This document shows positions 7,377 to 16,883 of a DNA stretch of 64,000 nucleotides, piece by piece. The notes beneath the pieces were generated by a model. The model was given only the letters and a program-made list of their open reading frames with translations. It searched no databases and was not told where the DNA came from. Origin of the DNA: Acidobacteriota bacterium (lineage in GTDB: Bacteria; Acidobacteriota; Terriglobia; Versatilivoradales; Versatilivoraceae); NCBI GenBank assembly GCA_022826755.1, contig JAJDUG010000059.1:1-64000 (forward strand). Direction: 5' to 3'. Each line of letters starts with the position of its first letter. The first letter of the stretch is position 1. The translations under genes were made by a program, and so were the position numbers.

Positions 7377-9371
7377 ATGAAAGAAGTGACCTTGGGAATA
7401 GGAGGAGCCGCCGGCGACGGGTTGGACAAGACCGGCGACACCTTCGCCAAGACCGCCTCCCGTTTGGGGCTGTATCTGTATGCCTACAACAGTTACCAGT
7501 CCATCATCCGCGGAGGCCACATCTGGTTGCGCGTGAGGATGGGCGAGGAGAAGGTCTACTCTCACGGAGACCACCTTAATCTACTGATCGCGCTCAACCA
7601 GGACACCCTGGAGCGGCATGCCCGGGAAGTGGAGCCCGGCGGAGCCGTCCTGTTCAATTCCGACAAGCTGACCCTGGACTCCTCGTTATTCGAAGGTCAG
7701 GTTCTGCCGGTGCCGATGCCCGTGCGGGAGTTGTTGAAGCCGCTGGGGAGAACGCTTCCCGTCATGCAGAACACGGTATCTCTGGGCGCGGCCATCTTCC
7801 TGATGGGACTGGATTTCGAGATGATGGCCGAAGTCCTGGCCGACACCTTCCAGCACAAGGGCCCGGACGTGGTCAACCAGAACGTCCAGGTGGCCAAGGC
7901 GGGTTACAACTACGCCAAGGAAAAGTTCGTCCCCCTGGGGTACGAATGGGACTTCAGCCGCATCCGGAGACCCTTCATTACCGGAAACGAAGCCATGGCC
8001 CTGGGTGCGGTCGCCGCCGGCTGCAAATTCTATTCCGCCTACCCCATGACGCCCGCTTCCACCATCCTGCACTGGATGGTCGCTCATGCCGACCGCTGCG
8101 GGATCGTGGTCAAGCAGTGCGAGGACGAAATTGCGGTCGCCAACATGGCTGTCGGCGCCGGCCTGGCCGGGGCCCGCTCCATGTGCGCTACCTCGGGCGG
8201 CGGATTCGCCCTGATGACCGAAGCCGTGGGTCAGGCCGGCATGATCGAAGCGCCGGTCGTGTTCATTACGGTCCAGCGCGGCGGTCCTTCGACCGGCATT
8301 CCCACCAAGACCGAACAGGCCGATCTGAACCAGGCCCTGGGGGCTTCCCAAGGCGATTTTCCCCGCATCATCATGGCTCCGGCCGACGTGACCGAGGCCT
8401 ACTATACCGCCGCCGAAGCACTGAACCTGGCGGACAAGTACCAGCTCCCGGTGATCATTCTCTCCGATCTGCTGCTTTCGGAACATCCCGAGACCATCGA
8501 GAGGGATGCCCTCAAGCCCGACCTGGTGATCGACCGGGGCCAGCTGGTGACCGAATGGCCGGAAGACAACGGCACCTACAAGCGCTACGCCTTCACCGAA
8601 TCGGGAATATCCCCCCGAGCCCTGCCCGGAACCAAGAACACGGTCTACGTCGCTCCCACCGATGACCACGACGAAGAAGGGATTCTGATCAGCGACGAGT
8701 ACACCAGTCCGCCGGTGCGGCGCAAGGTGCAGGAAAAGCGCATGAAGAAGCTGGAGGGGGCCCTGAAGGAGCTGCCGCCTCCGCAAATCGAGGGCCCGGA
8801 GGATGCGGACGTCACCCTGGTGGGTTGGGGGTCCTGCAGGGGCGTGATTCGGGAGGCCGCCGAGATCCTGAGATCGGAGGGCATTTCCACCAATCAGCTC
8901 CATTTCAAGTATCTGCTGCCGTTTCACGCCAAGGAAGCTCTGGAAATCCTGAATCGGTGCAAGAAGACCGTGGGCGTGGAGGTGAACTACACCGGTCAGT
9001 TTGCCAAGCATTTGAGGTCGGAGACCGGCTTCTCCCTGGACGACATGGTCCTGAAGTACGACGGGGAGCCCTTCGAGCCGGCCTTCATCGTGAACCGGGT
9101 CAAGGAGATCCTAGGAGGCGAGGCGCTGTCGCTGGAGGTCACCCGGGAGGAAGCCCGGGAGATTGCCTATCACTACATTCGAACCCATTTGAAGAACGCC
9201 GTGCGGCCAGCCTCCATTGAGGTGGGGAACGGCGTGTCGGCGGGAGAGCCCACCTGGTGCATCGAATTGGTGAGCCGGAACGGGGGCGCGAAGAACGGAG
9301 ACCTGTTCGTCGGGCAGCGAACCGGCTCCACCTATGCCTGGAAGCCGGTCTCGACGGTGTCCCAGGATTGA
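7377..9371 (+). CDS. korA: 2-oxoacid:ferredoxin oxidoreductase, fused gamma-alpha subunit
   Basis: 664 residues. Residues 1 to about 185 are the gamma domain (GIGGAAGDGLDKTG, SIIRGGHIWLRVR). From about 205 the pyrimidine-binding alpha domain follows (FITGNEAMALGAVAAGC, YPMTPASTI, SGGGFALMTEAVG, PTKTEQADLNQAL), then a C-terminal transketolase-like domain (VTLVGWGSCRGVI). This is the KorA/OorA-type gamma-alpha fusion that oxidises 2-oxoacids such as 2-oxoglutarate to acyl-CoA and reduces ferredoxin. It pairs with korB downstream. Substrate assignment to 2-oxoglutarate is by family habit; pyruvate or branched 2-oxoacids are alternatives. A good AAAGGAG site precedes the ATG. Confidence 0.88.
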   Translation: MKEVTLGIGGAAGDGLDKTGDTFAKTASRLGLYLYAYNSYQSIIRGGHIWLRVRMGEEKVYSHGDHLNLLIALNQDTLERHAREVEPGGAVLFNSDKLTLDSSLFEGQVLPVPMPVRELLKPLGRTLPVMQNTVSLGAAIFLMGLDFEMMAEVLADTFQHKGPDVVNQNVQVAKAGYNYAKEKFVPLGYEWDFSRIRRPFITGNEAMALGAVAAGCKFYSAYPMTPASTILHWMVAHADRCGIVVKQCEDEIAVANMAVGAGLAGARSMCATSGGGFALMTEAVGQAGMIEAPVVFITVQRGGPSTGIPTKTEQADLNQALGASQGDFPRIIMAPADVTEAYYTAAEALNLADKYQLPVIILSDLLLSEHPETIERDALKPDLVIDRGQLVTEWPEDNGTYKRYAFTESGISPRALPGTKNTVYVAPTDDHDEEGILISDEYTSPPVRRKVQEKRMKKLEGALKELPPPQIEGPEDADVTLVGWGSCRGVIREAAEILRSEGISTNQLHFKYLLPFHAKEALEILNRCKKTVGVEVNYTGQFAKHLRSETGFSLDDMVLKYDGEPFEPAFIVNRVKEILGGEALSLEVTREEAREIAYHYIRTHLKNAVRPASIEVGNGVSAGEPTWCIELVSRNGGAKNGDLFVGQRTGSTYAWKPVSTVSQD

Positions 9372-9492
9372 GGAGGAAAACGCAGGAAGTCGTCGGCACA
9401 GGCGACTTGTCGATCGGGATTGGTATCGCTTTGGATTTGATTTGCCGCGCCGGCCGAAAGGGCGCGGGAAGAACGGAAAGGCTTAAAACCCT

Positions 9493-10374
9493 ATGGAAAT
9501 GACGATTTCTTTACCCATCAGCACCTATGAAAGCATCATCGATCCGGACTGGTGTCCGGGCTGTGGCGATTTCGGTGTTCTCAGGGGCGTCAAGATGGCA
9601 GCCGGAAAACTGGGCATCAAGCCTGAGGAACTGTTCACCGTCTCCGGGATCGGTTGCTCTTCCAACCTGCCGGGCTACATCCATGCCTACGGCGTCCACA
9701 GCCTGCACGGCCGGGCAGTGGCGGTGGCCTCCGGGATCAAGTTCGCCAACCAGGACATGAACGTGGTGATCACCGGCGGGGATGGGGACGGTTACGGCAT
9801 CGGTCTAGGCCACTTCGTGCACGCCATGCGCCGCAACCTGGACCTCACCTACATCGTCATGAACAATCAGATCTACGGATTGACGACCGGCCAGGCCTCC
9901 CCCACCACCATGAAGGAAGTGCGCACCAAGTCCACCCCCCGCGGGAACGCCGAAATGCCGATCAATCCCATCGCGCTGGCGATTGTCTCCGGCGCCACCT
10001 ACGTTTCCCGGGCCTTTTCGGGCGAACCCAGGCACATGGCCGATATCATCGCCGGCGGCATTGCCCACAAGGGATTTGCCCTGGTGGATGTCTTCAGCCC
10101 CTGCGTGACCTATAACAAGATCAACACCTACCCCTGGTTCAAGAAGCGGGTCTACAAGCTGGAGGATGACCCGGACTACGATGCCACCGACCACCAGGGA
10201 GCCTTGAATCGGGCCTACGAGTGGGGGGATCGCATTCCCCTGGGCCTCTTCTACCGGGAAGAGCAGCCGACTTACGAGGAGAGCGAACCGGCCATGAAGG
10301 AAGGCCCCCTGGTGCATCAGAAGCTCGGGATGGAAAAGGAACTGTTCGACGACCTGATGGAGGAATTCGTCTAG
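9493..10374 (+). CDS. korB: 2-oxoacid:ferredoxin oxidoreductase beta subunit
   Basis: 293 residues. WCPGCGDFG at residues 20-28 gives the first two iron-sulfur cysteines (C21, C24), with further conserved cysteines in SGIGCSSN and FSPCVTYN. The ThDP motif is GGDGDGYGIGLGH ending at the asparagine in YIVMNNQIYG, followed by LTTGQASPTT, which is highly conserved in KorB/PorB. It supplies the cofactor half of the KorAB enzyme. A 121-base spacer separates it from korA; no independent promoter is obvious there. A short inverted repeat (TCCCCAG/CTGGGGA, 10378-10399) just after the stop may end the transcript, though without a clear T-run. Confidence 0.9.
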   Translation: MEMTISLPISTYESIIDPDWCPGCGDFGVLRGVKMAAGKLGIKPEELFTVSGIGCSSNLPGYIHAYGVHSLHGRAVAVASGIKFANQDMNVVITGGDGDGYGIGLGHFVHAMRRNLDLTYIVMNNQIYGLTTGQASPTTMKEVRTKSTPRGNAEMPINPIALAIVSGATYVSRAFSGEPRHMADIIAGGIAHKGFALVDVFSPCVTYNKINTYPWFKKRVYKLEDDPDYDATDHQGALNRAYEWGDRIPLGLFYREEQPTYEESEPAMKEGPLVHQKLGMEKELFDDLMEEFV

Positions 10375-10475
10375 GCTTCCCCAGCTTCACACCTGGGGAG
10401 CGCGCCGAGGCGTATCGATGTCCCAGGTTCGCGTGAACCCCTCTCTGTAAAGTTCAACGATTTTCGGGGTGTCTG

Positions 10476-10799
10476 ATGGGAATCATGGTCAGCGAGGTCT
10501 ACGAAGCGCTGATTGACGCCGGCGCCTCTGAAGCCAAGGCCAAAGCGGCTGCCGAAGCCATTCCAGTCAGTGAGCAGTTGACGACGAAAACCGACCTTGC
10601 AGGAGTCAAAGCTGACCTTGCAGAGGCCAAAGCGGAACTCAAGGCTGAAATCGGAGAGGTCAAAGCGGAACTCAACGCTGAAATCGGCGAGGTGAGAACC
10701 CAGATTGCAGCCCTTGAAGCCAAGGTATGGAGGGCAGGCGTCGCCATTGCTGCTCTTGCAGTCCTGCTCAACAAGTTTCTGGACTGGGTGATCCGGTAG
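10476..10799 (+). CDS. Small coiled-coil protein with C-terminal membrane anchor (DUF1640-like)
   Basis: 107 residues. An N-terminal helix rich in alanine and glutamate is followed by heptad-like repeats of the form ADLAEAKAELKAE and IGEVKAELNAE (about residues 40-75), then a hydrophobic segment near residues 85-103 (AGVAIAALAVLLNKFLDWV). The layout resembles DUF1640/CCDC90-type small coiled-coil proteins. Function unknown. The gene stands alone after korB and is followed by a shorter, similar reading frame. Confidence 0.6.
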   Translation: MGIMVSEVYEALIDAGASEAKAKAAAEAIPVSEQLTTKTDLAGVKADLAEAKAELKAEIGEVKAELNAEIGEVRTQIAALEAKVWRAGVAIAALAVLLNKFLDWVIR

Positions 10800-10822
10800 T
10801 CCTGTGGCTACCATAGGACACC

Positions 10823-10978
10823 ATGATCGCCGCCGAAGCCATTCCAGCCATTGAGCAATCGGCAGCCAAGGAGGACATTGCCGACCTCAAGGCGGATCCT
10901 GCCACCACAGTCAAGCGGATGCTACCTGCGCAACTCGCCATTGCCGGGTTGATCTTTGCGACTCTCAGGCTTTCCTAG
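10823..10978 (+). pseudogene. Degenerate short copy of the preceding coiled-coil gene
   Basis: A 51-residue frame containing AAEAIPAIEQ, like AAEAIPVSEQ of the previous gene, then EDIADLKADPATTVKRML and a hydrophobic end (QLAIAGLIFATLRLS). The central coiled-coil repeats are largely missing. It reads as a collapsed tandem duplicate of 10476-10799. Expression is possible but not supported by any clear ribosome-binding site. Confidence 0.45.
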
Positions 10979-11044
10979 CGCCTGCAGCCTCTCCAGAAAG
11001 ACACCCTGTTTCCCCCGAGCCGTAGCCCGGGAGGCCTCCATCCG

Positions 11045-12442
11045 TCAGGGCTGCAGCAAATCGAGCGCGATGGCCGTCAAGGCCTTGACCCCCGTCTTGA
11101 GGGTGGGCTCCGGGTCGGGTGCGTAACCGCTGGAGTGGAGCGAGGGCAGGGGAGGGGCCCCCGGTTTCTTGCTGGCTTCCATCTTCTCGGGGGATACGGC
11201 GCCCAGCCAGAACATGCAGACGGGCACCTTTTGCGGGGTCCTTCCGTAGAGGCCGAAATCCTCTCCTCCCATCACCGGCTTGAGATCCAGCACATTGTCC
11301 TCGCCCAGCACCCGGGCCATGGCTCGACTGGCCCGCCGCGCCAGGGCCGGATTGTTGTAGGTGGGTGGAGTGCTGTCCAGAATCGACATCAGCGGCAGGC
11401 GGTCGGGGGGGACGCCGGCGGCGCGGGCGATCCCCTCCGAGATTCGCCCGATGCCGTCGCGAATTCTGTCGCGGGTCTCATCGGTGTAGTAGCGGACGGT
11501 GAGCTGGAGCCGGACCTCGTCGGGAATGATGCTGTGCTTGCTGCCGCCGTGGATGGATCCCACCGTGACCACCGCCGGGTCGATGGCGGGAACTTCCCGG
11601 CTGACAATGGTCTGGAGCGAAAGCACGGTCTGGGCGGCCATGACCACGGGGTCCTTGGTGGTGGAGGGATAGCCGCCGTGTCCCGATACACCGCGAACTG
11701 TCAGATCGATGGAGTCGACACCCGCCAGGGCATAGCCGCTGCAGACTCCCACCCGGCCGGTCTGCATGCCGGCGTCGTTGTGGAGCGCGATGGCGTAGTC
11801 GGGGAGCGGAAACTTCTCGAACAGTCCGTCGGCCAGCATGGCCTTGGCCCCGGCTCCGCGCTCCTCGGCGGGTTGAGCCACCATCAGCAGGGTGCCCTTC
11901 CAACGACTCTTCTCACGGCTCAGAATCCGGGCAGCCCCCACGAAGCAGGTCATGTGGACATCGTGGCCGCAGGCGTGCATGAGGCCGATGGATTGTCCGT
12001 CCGGATCCCGAATGCGGACTTTGCTGGCGTATTCCAGACCGGTCTCCTCGGTGATGGGTAGTCCGTCCAGGTCGGTTCTGAGCATGAGGGTCGGCCCCTC
12101 TCCGTTCCGGAGAAGACCGACGACGCCGTGCCCTCCGATGGCCCGGCTGACCTCGAAGCCCGATGCCTCCAGCTCCCGGGCCATGCGCCGGGCGGTCCGG
12201 ACTTCTTGAAAGGCGATCTCGGGATTGGCGTGCAGGTGCCGGTAGAGGCCGAAGAGGGAGGGATATTCGCGATCGACCCTGGGAGGGATCCAGGAGCGAT
12301 CCGACTCGGATGACTGCGCCAGTCCGTGTGGGAGCAACTGGATGAGGAATCCGCAGAGAACTGCCACCGCAAGCATTTGCCGGGCGCCGACAGGGATAAG
12401 GGGTGTTGCCCCGCGGGAGTGAGGATTGAACGGTGTATTCAA
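11045..12442 (-). CDS. Exported M20-family amidohydrolase (HipO/AmhX-like)
   Basis: 465 residues from TTG 12442, which has GGAGG 11 bases upstream; the ATG at 12376 would begin directly with the signal peptide and is a good alternative. Residues about 23-43 form the signal peptide ending HGLAQ. Family landmarks: LRTDLDGLPI, HACGHDVHM (metal ligands), AQPAEERGAGA, ALHNDAG, SGHGGYP, GSIHGG and VMGGEDFG. Such enzymes hydrolyse N-acyl amino acids or similar amides using two metal ions. Extracytoplasmic location is inferred from the signal. It is transcribed toward korB and separated from the phosphatase gene by 63 bases. Confidence 0.85.
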   Translation of the reverse strand: MNTPFNPHSRGATPLIPVGARQMLAVAVLCGFLIQLLPHGLAQSSESDRSWIPPRVDREYPSLFGLYRHLHANPEIAFQEVRTARRMARELEASGFEVSRAIGGHGVVGLLRNGEGPTLMLRTDLDGLPITEETGLEYASKVRIRDPDGQSIGLMHACGHDVHMTCFVGAARILSREKSRWKGTLLMVAQPAEERGAGAKAMLADGLFEKFPLPDYAIALHNDAGMQTGRVGVCSGYALAGVDSIDLTVRGVSGHGGYPSTTKDPVVMAAQTVLSLQTIVSREVPAIDPAVVTVGSIHGGSKHSIIPDEVRLQLTVRYYTDETRDRIRDGIGRISEGIARAAGVPPDRLPLMSILDSTPPTYNNPALARRASRAMARVLGEDNVLDLKPVMGGEDFGLYGRTPQKVPVCMFWLGAVSPEKMEASKKPGAPPLPSLHSSGYAPDPEPTLKTGVKALTAIALDLLQP

Positions 12443-12505
12443 GGCTGCCGGGACCTCCGGTTCAGGAATCGCCGGGCCCTTTGAGGTTGGCCGTGACGGG
12501 TGAAA

Positions 12506-13195
12506 TCAACGGCTTCGGGACCCATCGCCGTTACGCTGGATCAGGTGCCGGGTGATGGTGTCGCCCACCGTGGTGAAACCGTCCAGGGGGAAGAACGGCA
12601 ACTGCTTTTGCCGGCAGAGATTGGCCAGCCTGCTCCGGGCAAAGACCAGGTCGGCCTGGTTGGCGGCGCGCAGGTCGGACAACCCGTCTCCCAGGAAAGC
12701 GGTGGCATAGCCTGAAGACCGGGCCCGGACCAGGGCCGCGGCCTTGTCGTGTCCCCAGGGGGTGTCGTCCAGGAAACGCAGGGTCCAGCGGTGGTCGATG
12801 ATTTCCAGGGGATTGGCCAGCAGCCGCACGTGATCCAGCCCGTAGGGCGCCAGCAGTTGCTCGATGACGTCCTTGATGCCGGCACTCAAGATGGTCAGGG
12901 GAATCGCCCGGCTCCGGCACCACTGGGCAAAGGGTGGAAACGACTCGTCGATCTTGACCCGCTGCCTGAGAAAATCCAGGACTTGATCGAGGTCGCCCCG
13001 GATGGTGGCCACTTCGGCCGCGATTCCGTCCCGGAGGGAAATCTCTCCGCTGGCGATCTTGCCGCCGATCTCCCTGCGAAACTCCACGCCCCCGAAGGTT
13101 TCCGCCAGCAGATTGATGGTGTCGGGATGGGCGATGGTCCCGTCGAAGTCGCTGAATACGGCCACCCGACGGGTGTTGGAACTGGAGTCACTCAT
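12506..13195 (-). CDS. HAD-superfamily phosphatase, MtnX-like
   Basis: 229 residues. VFSDFDGTIAHPDT is HAD motif I with the nucleophilic and acid aspartates; ILSAGIKDVIEQL is motif II; the lysine of GHDKAAAL is motif III; FLGDGLSDLRAA is motif IV. The sequence resembles HAD-IB phosphatases of the MtnX group, which dephosphorylate a methionine-salvage intermediate. No other methionine-salvage genes are nearby, so the substrate is open. It is divergent from gap (13445), with a 249-base shared upstream region. Confidence 0.75.
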   Translation of the reverse strand: MSDSSSNTRRVAVFSDFDGTIAHPDTINLLAETFGGVEFRREIGGKIASGEISLRDGIAAEVATIRGDLDQVLDFLRQRVKIDESFPPFAQWCRSRAIPLTILSAGIKDVIEQLLAPYGLDHVRLLANPLEIIDHRWTLRFLDDTPWGHDKAAALVRARSSGYATAFLGDGLSDLRAANQADLVFARSRLANLCRQKQLPFFPLDGFTTVGDTITRHLIQRNGDGSRSR

Positions 13196-13228
13196 GAGAT
13201 TCCGGCGGACCGGCGCCAGGGGATGCGA

Positions 13229-13250
13229 GGGGCCGACCGAGGCCGGCCCC
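13229..13250. other. GC-rich inverted repeat in the divergent mtnX-like/gap region
   Basis: GGGGCCG and CGGCCCC flank an eight-base loop, giving a perfect seven-base stem. It lies 34 bases upstream of the phosphatase start and about 195 bases before gap. No T-tract follows on either strand, so a terminator is unlikely; a protein-binding site or chance structure are both possible. Confidence 0.3.
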
Positions 13251-13444
13251 GAGTGAGAAAATGGGTCAGTCTCCCCGTTCCTGACTGCTCACCGCGGAGA
13301 CGAACGAGATCATCCTTCAAGTGGGTCCCGGCACACAACTAAAATCGTTTTCTTCCGCAATGAGACCGAAGCCGATGGGTTCTGCTGTTAGAATGGGGTG
13401 GCTTTCGCGAGCCTTTTTCAATACTTTTTGAGGAGACTGCAAAT

Positions 13445-14455
13445 ATGGCAACAAAGATCGGTATCAACGGATTTGGCAGGATTGGACGGCAGGTTCTCCG
13501 GGCGGTTCTGGAGAAACATCCGGAGTCCATCGAGGTGGCGGCCGTCAACGATCTGTTTCCCGCCGAGACCAATGCTCATCTGCTGAAATACGATTCCACC
13601 TACGGGCCGTTTCCGGGGGCGGTCGCGGCTGAAAACGGTTCCCTGGTGGTGGACGGCCGCAGGATCAGGATCCTGGCCGAGAGGGACCCGGCAGCCATCG
13701 GCTGGGCCGATCTGGGGGTGGAGGTGGTGATCGAGTCCACCGGGGTCTTCACCGACGCCAACAAGGCCAGGGCCCACATCGAATCGGGCGGCGCCAGGAA
13801 GGTGATCATCTCCGCCCCGGCCAAGAACGAGGACATCACCATCGTGCTGGGAGTCAACGGAGATCGATACGACCCCGAGAATCATCGGGTGGTCTCCAAC
13901 GCTTCCTGCACCACCAACGGACTGGCTCCGGTCGCCAAGGTCCTCTATGACCGCTTCGGCATCCAGAAGGGTCTCCTGACCACCGTGCACGCCTACACCA
14001 ACAGCCAACGTCTGCAGGATCTGGCGGCCAAGGACATGAGGGACGCCCGCTCGGCGGGTCAGAACATCGTGCCGGCGGCCACCGGAGCCGCCAAGGCGGT
14101 GGGTCTGGTCATCCCCGAGCTGCAGGGAAAGTTCGGGGGCATGGCCTTCCGGGTGCCGACCCCCACCGTCTCGGTCATCGATTTCACTGCCGTGCTGGAG
14201 CAGGCGGCTACCGGGGACCAGCTCCGCCAGGCCATGCTCGACTACTCCCGGGATTCCATGAAAGGCATCCTGGAGGTGACCGACGAGCCCCTGGTCTCGA
14301 CCGACTTGAAGGGCAGCACCTTTTCCTCGGTCTTCAGCGCGGTGGACACCATTGTGATCGACAACCTGGTCAAGGTGGTCGCCTGGTACGACAACGAGTG
14401 GGGCTATGCCTGCCGAACCGCAGATCTGGCGGCCGTCATTGCCGGCAAGCTGTGA
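13445..14455 (+). CDS. gap: Glyceraldehyde-3-phosphate dehydrogenase, type I
   Basis: 336 residues, the usual GapA length. The N-terminus [19 protein letters not shown] is the NAD-binding loop. [12 protein letters not shown] holds the catalytic cysteine (C155), with the catalytic histidine in [21 protein letters not shown] closes the C-terminus as in all members. It catalyses the phosphorylating oxidation of glyceraldehyde 3-phosphate in glycolysis or its reverse. GAGGAG stands ten bases before the ATG. A DUF309 gene begins four bases after its stop. Confidence 0.97.
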   Translation: MATKIGINGFGRIGRQVLRAVLEKHPESIEVAAVNDLFPAETNAHLLKYDSTYGPFPGAVAAENGSLVVDGRRIRILAERDPAAIGWADLGVEVVIESTGVFTDANKARAHIESGGARKVIISAPAKNEDITIVLGVNGDRYDPENHRVVSNASCTTNGLAPVAKVLYDRFGIQKGLLTTVHAYTNSQRLQDLAAKDMRDARSAGQNIVPAATGAAKAVGLVIPELQGKFGGMAFRVPTPTVSVIDFTAVLEQAATGDQLRQAMLDYSRDSMKGILEVTDEPLVSTDLKGSTFSSVFSAVDTIVIDNLVKVVAWYDNEWGYACRTADLAAVIAGKL

Positions 14456-14458
14456 CCG

Positions 14459-14917
14459 GTGGACCGAACTGATCCAAGCCGACCCATTCGCAAGAAGTCC
14501 CTGTCCGAGCTGGACCTTGCGACTCTCACCCACTTCGCCCTGACGGCCCGGGACCGGACCGACTTCCACAAGGGAGTCCGGCTATTCAACCAGGCCCGGT
14601 TCTGGGAAGCCCACGAGGCCTGGGAGGCGGTGTGGCTGCGCCATCCCGAAGACGGTCGCTTCTTCATCCAGGGGCTCATTCAACTGGCGGCCGCCTACCA
14701 CCAGTTGCGGCGCAGGATCTACCGGGGCTTCCTCATCCACCTTCGCCGCGCCCAGGAACGCCTGGTGTTGTTTCCGGACGTCTTTCTGTGTATCGACGTG
14801 GCCCACCTTCGCCAGGCGATTCGCCAGGCCCTTCCACCGGAGGAGTCGAAGGGGCCGGAGGATGAAGCCGATTATTCCCGGATCATCCCTCCACGGATCC
14901 GGGTGGTGGATCCGTAA
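14459..14917 (+). CDS. DUF309 domain protein
   Basis: 152 residues from a GTG four bases after the gap stop. The family signature is present: FNQARFWEAHEAWEAVWLR, followed by FIQGLIQLAAAYHQL. DUF309 proteins are small helical bundles of unknown function; the conserved His-Glu and Trp residues suggest a ligand pocket. Coupling to gap implies co-expression but does not indicate a function. Confidence 0.8.
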   Translation: MDRTDPSRPIRKKSLSELDLATLTHFALTARDRTDFHKGVRLFNQARFWEAHEAWEAVWLRHPEDGRFFIQGLIQLAAAYHQLRRRIYRGFLIHLRRAQERLVLFPDVFLCIDVAHLRQAIRQALPPEESKGPEDEADYSRIIPPRIRVVDP

Positions 14918-15059
14918 TTGGCCGCTTGTCTTGAAACAAACGCCCGTGCCTGTTGGCTGGAAACCGGTTCAAAGTCAAGCATGCGTAGATTTTCGATTCA
15001 CATGGATGCACAGGATTTTATCCGGAGACGGCAGGCTTGCAGTCCTGAACATCCGCGAA

Positions 15060-15150
15060 TCCGCACGCGATCATCGCCGGAGCCGGTTCCTCGTGCAGCA
15101 ACGTCCCGTCCTGTTAATCCTGTGCATCCGGTCTATCCATGTTTTTTAGT
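15060..15150 (+). repeat. Dispersed repeat of the CCTGTGCATCC family, copy C2
   Basis: Contains CAGCAACGTCCCGTCCTG then TTAATCCTGTGCATCC, matching 205-275. Further upstream in the same gap (about 14990-15030), CACATGGATGCACAGGAT reads like the inverted form of the same core. The gap 14918-15165 otherwise holds no recognisable gene; it separates the convergent DUF309 and membrane-protein genes. Confidence 0.65.
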
Positions 15151-15165
15151 TTTTGATGCGTAGGC

Positions 15166-15966
15166 TCAGGGACCGATCAACTGCAGCCAGTCCACGAAGA
15201 GGAACTCCATGCGGCCGACCAGCAGGGCGATGCGGCCCATGACGGTGTAGCCGAAGGCGGCCCCGAAGGTGATCATCAGGATCCAGATCCCGCCCCGGGA
15301 GACCTGCCCCAGGAAGCCCTTGTGCTCGACGGAGAAGAAGAAGTAGATCAGGGCGGCCAGCAGCCCGAACACGGTCACCAGGGCTGTCAGGGTCCCGATC
15401 CAATCGATCCCCAGAAAAGCCGTCTGGCTGGGTTCCACCAGGGGAATCAGGGCGGGCGAGACCTGCTTGGTGAAATCGCTGACCAGGTACCGGGTAAGAT
15501 TGGTGCCGGCGGCCCAACCCACGATGACCGCCAGCGGCCAACGGGCGATCCAGGTTCCCTTGGGCGCCAGCCGCCACAGCAGCAGGCAACCGAGAACCAG
15601 TTGCACCAGGGCCATGCTCTTGTCGATGCCCTCCACCTCCAGCGGGACCTGGGCCAGGTGCTCGTTCACGAAATCGGGAGCCAGTCGTCCCAGCATGTTG
15701 GGAACGAGCTGTTGCCAGATCCCCTGGACCATCCAGTAACCGGCCGATACACCGATGAAGAGCGATTCCGCGAAGCGGTAGAAGGGGTTGTCGTCGTAGA
15801 GAAAACTCAGGATGGAGAGGGTCAGAAAGGCCGCGAACCAGGCGCCCAGGGCGGACCCGCTGACCCAGAAGCCCTCCATCTGCCCCAGCGCGCTCCAGAC
15901 CAGGGCAAACACCACCACCAGCCCGACTGCACCCACCACCAGGAAACGCCTGTTCTGCTCGTTCAT
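15166..15966 (-). CDS. Polytopic membrane protein of the GlmL/DUF6754 operon
   Basis: 266 residues, last gene of the eight-gene operon. Hydrophobic spans lie at about residues 9-28, 39-57, 68-85, 119-134, 139-156, 188-212 and 222-246, so roughly six or seven membrane segments. I recognise no enzyme motif. The start lies four bases after the stop of 15971-16873. Tight coupling to the upstream genes suggests it is a membrane subunit of the same complex. Confidence 0.6.
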   Translation of the reverse strand: MNEQNRRFLVVGAVGLVVVFALVWSALGQMEGFWVSGSALGAWFAAFLTLSILSFLYDDNPFYRFAESLFIGVSAGYWMVQGIWQQLVPNMLGRLAPDFVNEHLAQVPLEVEGIDKSMALVQLVLGCLLLWRLAPKGTWIARWPLAVIVGWAAGTNLTRYLVSDFTKQVSPALIPLVEPSQTAFLGIDWIGTLTALVTVFGLLAALIYFFFSVEHKGFLGQVSRGGIWILMITFGAAFGYTVMGRIALLVGRMEFLFVDWLQLIGP

Positions 15967-15970
15967 CGAC

Positions 15971-16873
15971 TCACTTTTCCAGAGACTTCAGCCGTTCACC
16001 CGATGATCCGCGTGAGGCAAAGTAGGCGATGTTCCCCACCACCAGGAACAGGATGATCACCAGGTGGGCCAGGGTCTGGGGACCCATGCGCCGAATGGCG
16101 GCAAACTGTTCCGTATCCGTCCCGTAGGCTTCCGAATACCCGTCGATCAAGAGGGACTCGTACTCGGCGGCCGCCTTGAGGCCGCCCATGATTCCGCTGA
16201 GTTGTCCCGGGTAGTAGGGGTAGAGCAGCGGTGCCTGGACCGCGGTAACCCCTCCCGCGACCGGTACGCCGGTGCGATCACCCCCGAATTGGATCCACTC
16301 CTTGAGTCCGGGGAACCCCCCGCTGATGTTCAGGATGAGATCCATGTCCTTGAGTCCCTTGACGTTCCGCATCATGGGGATCTCATCGATGGGCGTTCCT
16401 TCCACATCCGACTGATAGAGGGTGCGAAAGTCCGTCACCACCACCTGGATGACCCCCTGGCCGCCCGGCCTGAAGCCCAGCATGACATAGTCCCGGCCAT
16501 AGCTGTAGTCGGGGAACTCCCGCCCCAGCACCTGGTTGACCGTCTTGAGCGTCTGTGCCTGACCGGTGGGCCACAGGCACATGAAGAACAGCTTCTGCTT
16601 GCGGCGGCCGAGGTGGCGGACATAGCTGTCGGCCATGGGCTGAAGCTCGGGCTCGCTTTCGGGGCCGTAATCGAAGGGCAGCAGAACGTTGGAGCCGGGG
16701 GGAAGTTCCTCGATACGATCATAGATGGCCTGAACCTCCGGGGTGGCGACTTCGTCAATCGTCAGGTCGAAGGCCAGAGGGATCACGACCGCCAGCATGA
16801 TGAACAGGAAGATCCAGCGCCGGTCAATCGTCTGCAGGCGTTCCATCATCGAGGATCTTTCCTTTTGAGCCAT
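15971..16873 (-). CDS. Bitopic membrane protein with a large extracytoplasmic or cytoplasmic domain, same operon
   Basis: 300 residues. One membrane span lies near the N-terminus (about 20-38, WIFLFIMLAVVIPLAF) and another near the C-terminus (about 268-286, LVIILFLVVGNIAYF). The intervening domain of about 225 residues contains LPPGSNVLLPFDYGPESEPE, DYVMLGFRPGG and DLILNISGGFPGLKEWIQFG. No family function is known to me. Position between two polytopic genes, with gaps of only 10 and 4 bases, argues for a structural partner in one complex. Confidence 0.6.
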   Translation of the reverse strand: MAQKERSSMMERLQTIDRRWIFLFIMLAVVIPLAFDLTIDEVATPEVQAIYDRIEELPPGSNVLLPFDYGPESEPELQPMADSYVRHLGRRKQKLFFMCLWPTGQAQTLKTVNQVLGREFPDYSYGRDYVMLGFRPGGQGVIQVVVTDFRTLYQSDVEGTPIDEIPMMRNVKGLKDMDLILNISGGFPGLKEWIQFGGDRTGVPVAGGVTAVQAPLLYPYYPGQLSGIMGGLKAAAEYESLLIDGYSEAYGTDTEQFAAIRRMGPQTLAHLVIILFLVVGNIAYFASRGSSGERLKSLEK

Positions 16874-16883
16874 GTCCAGGTCC

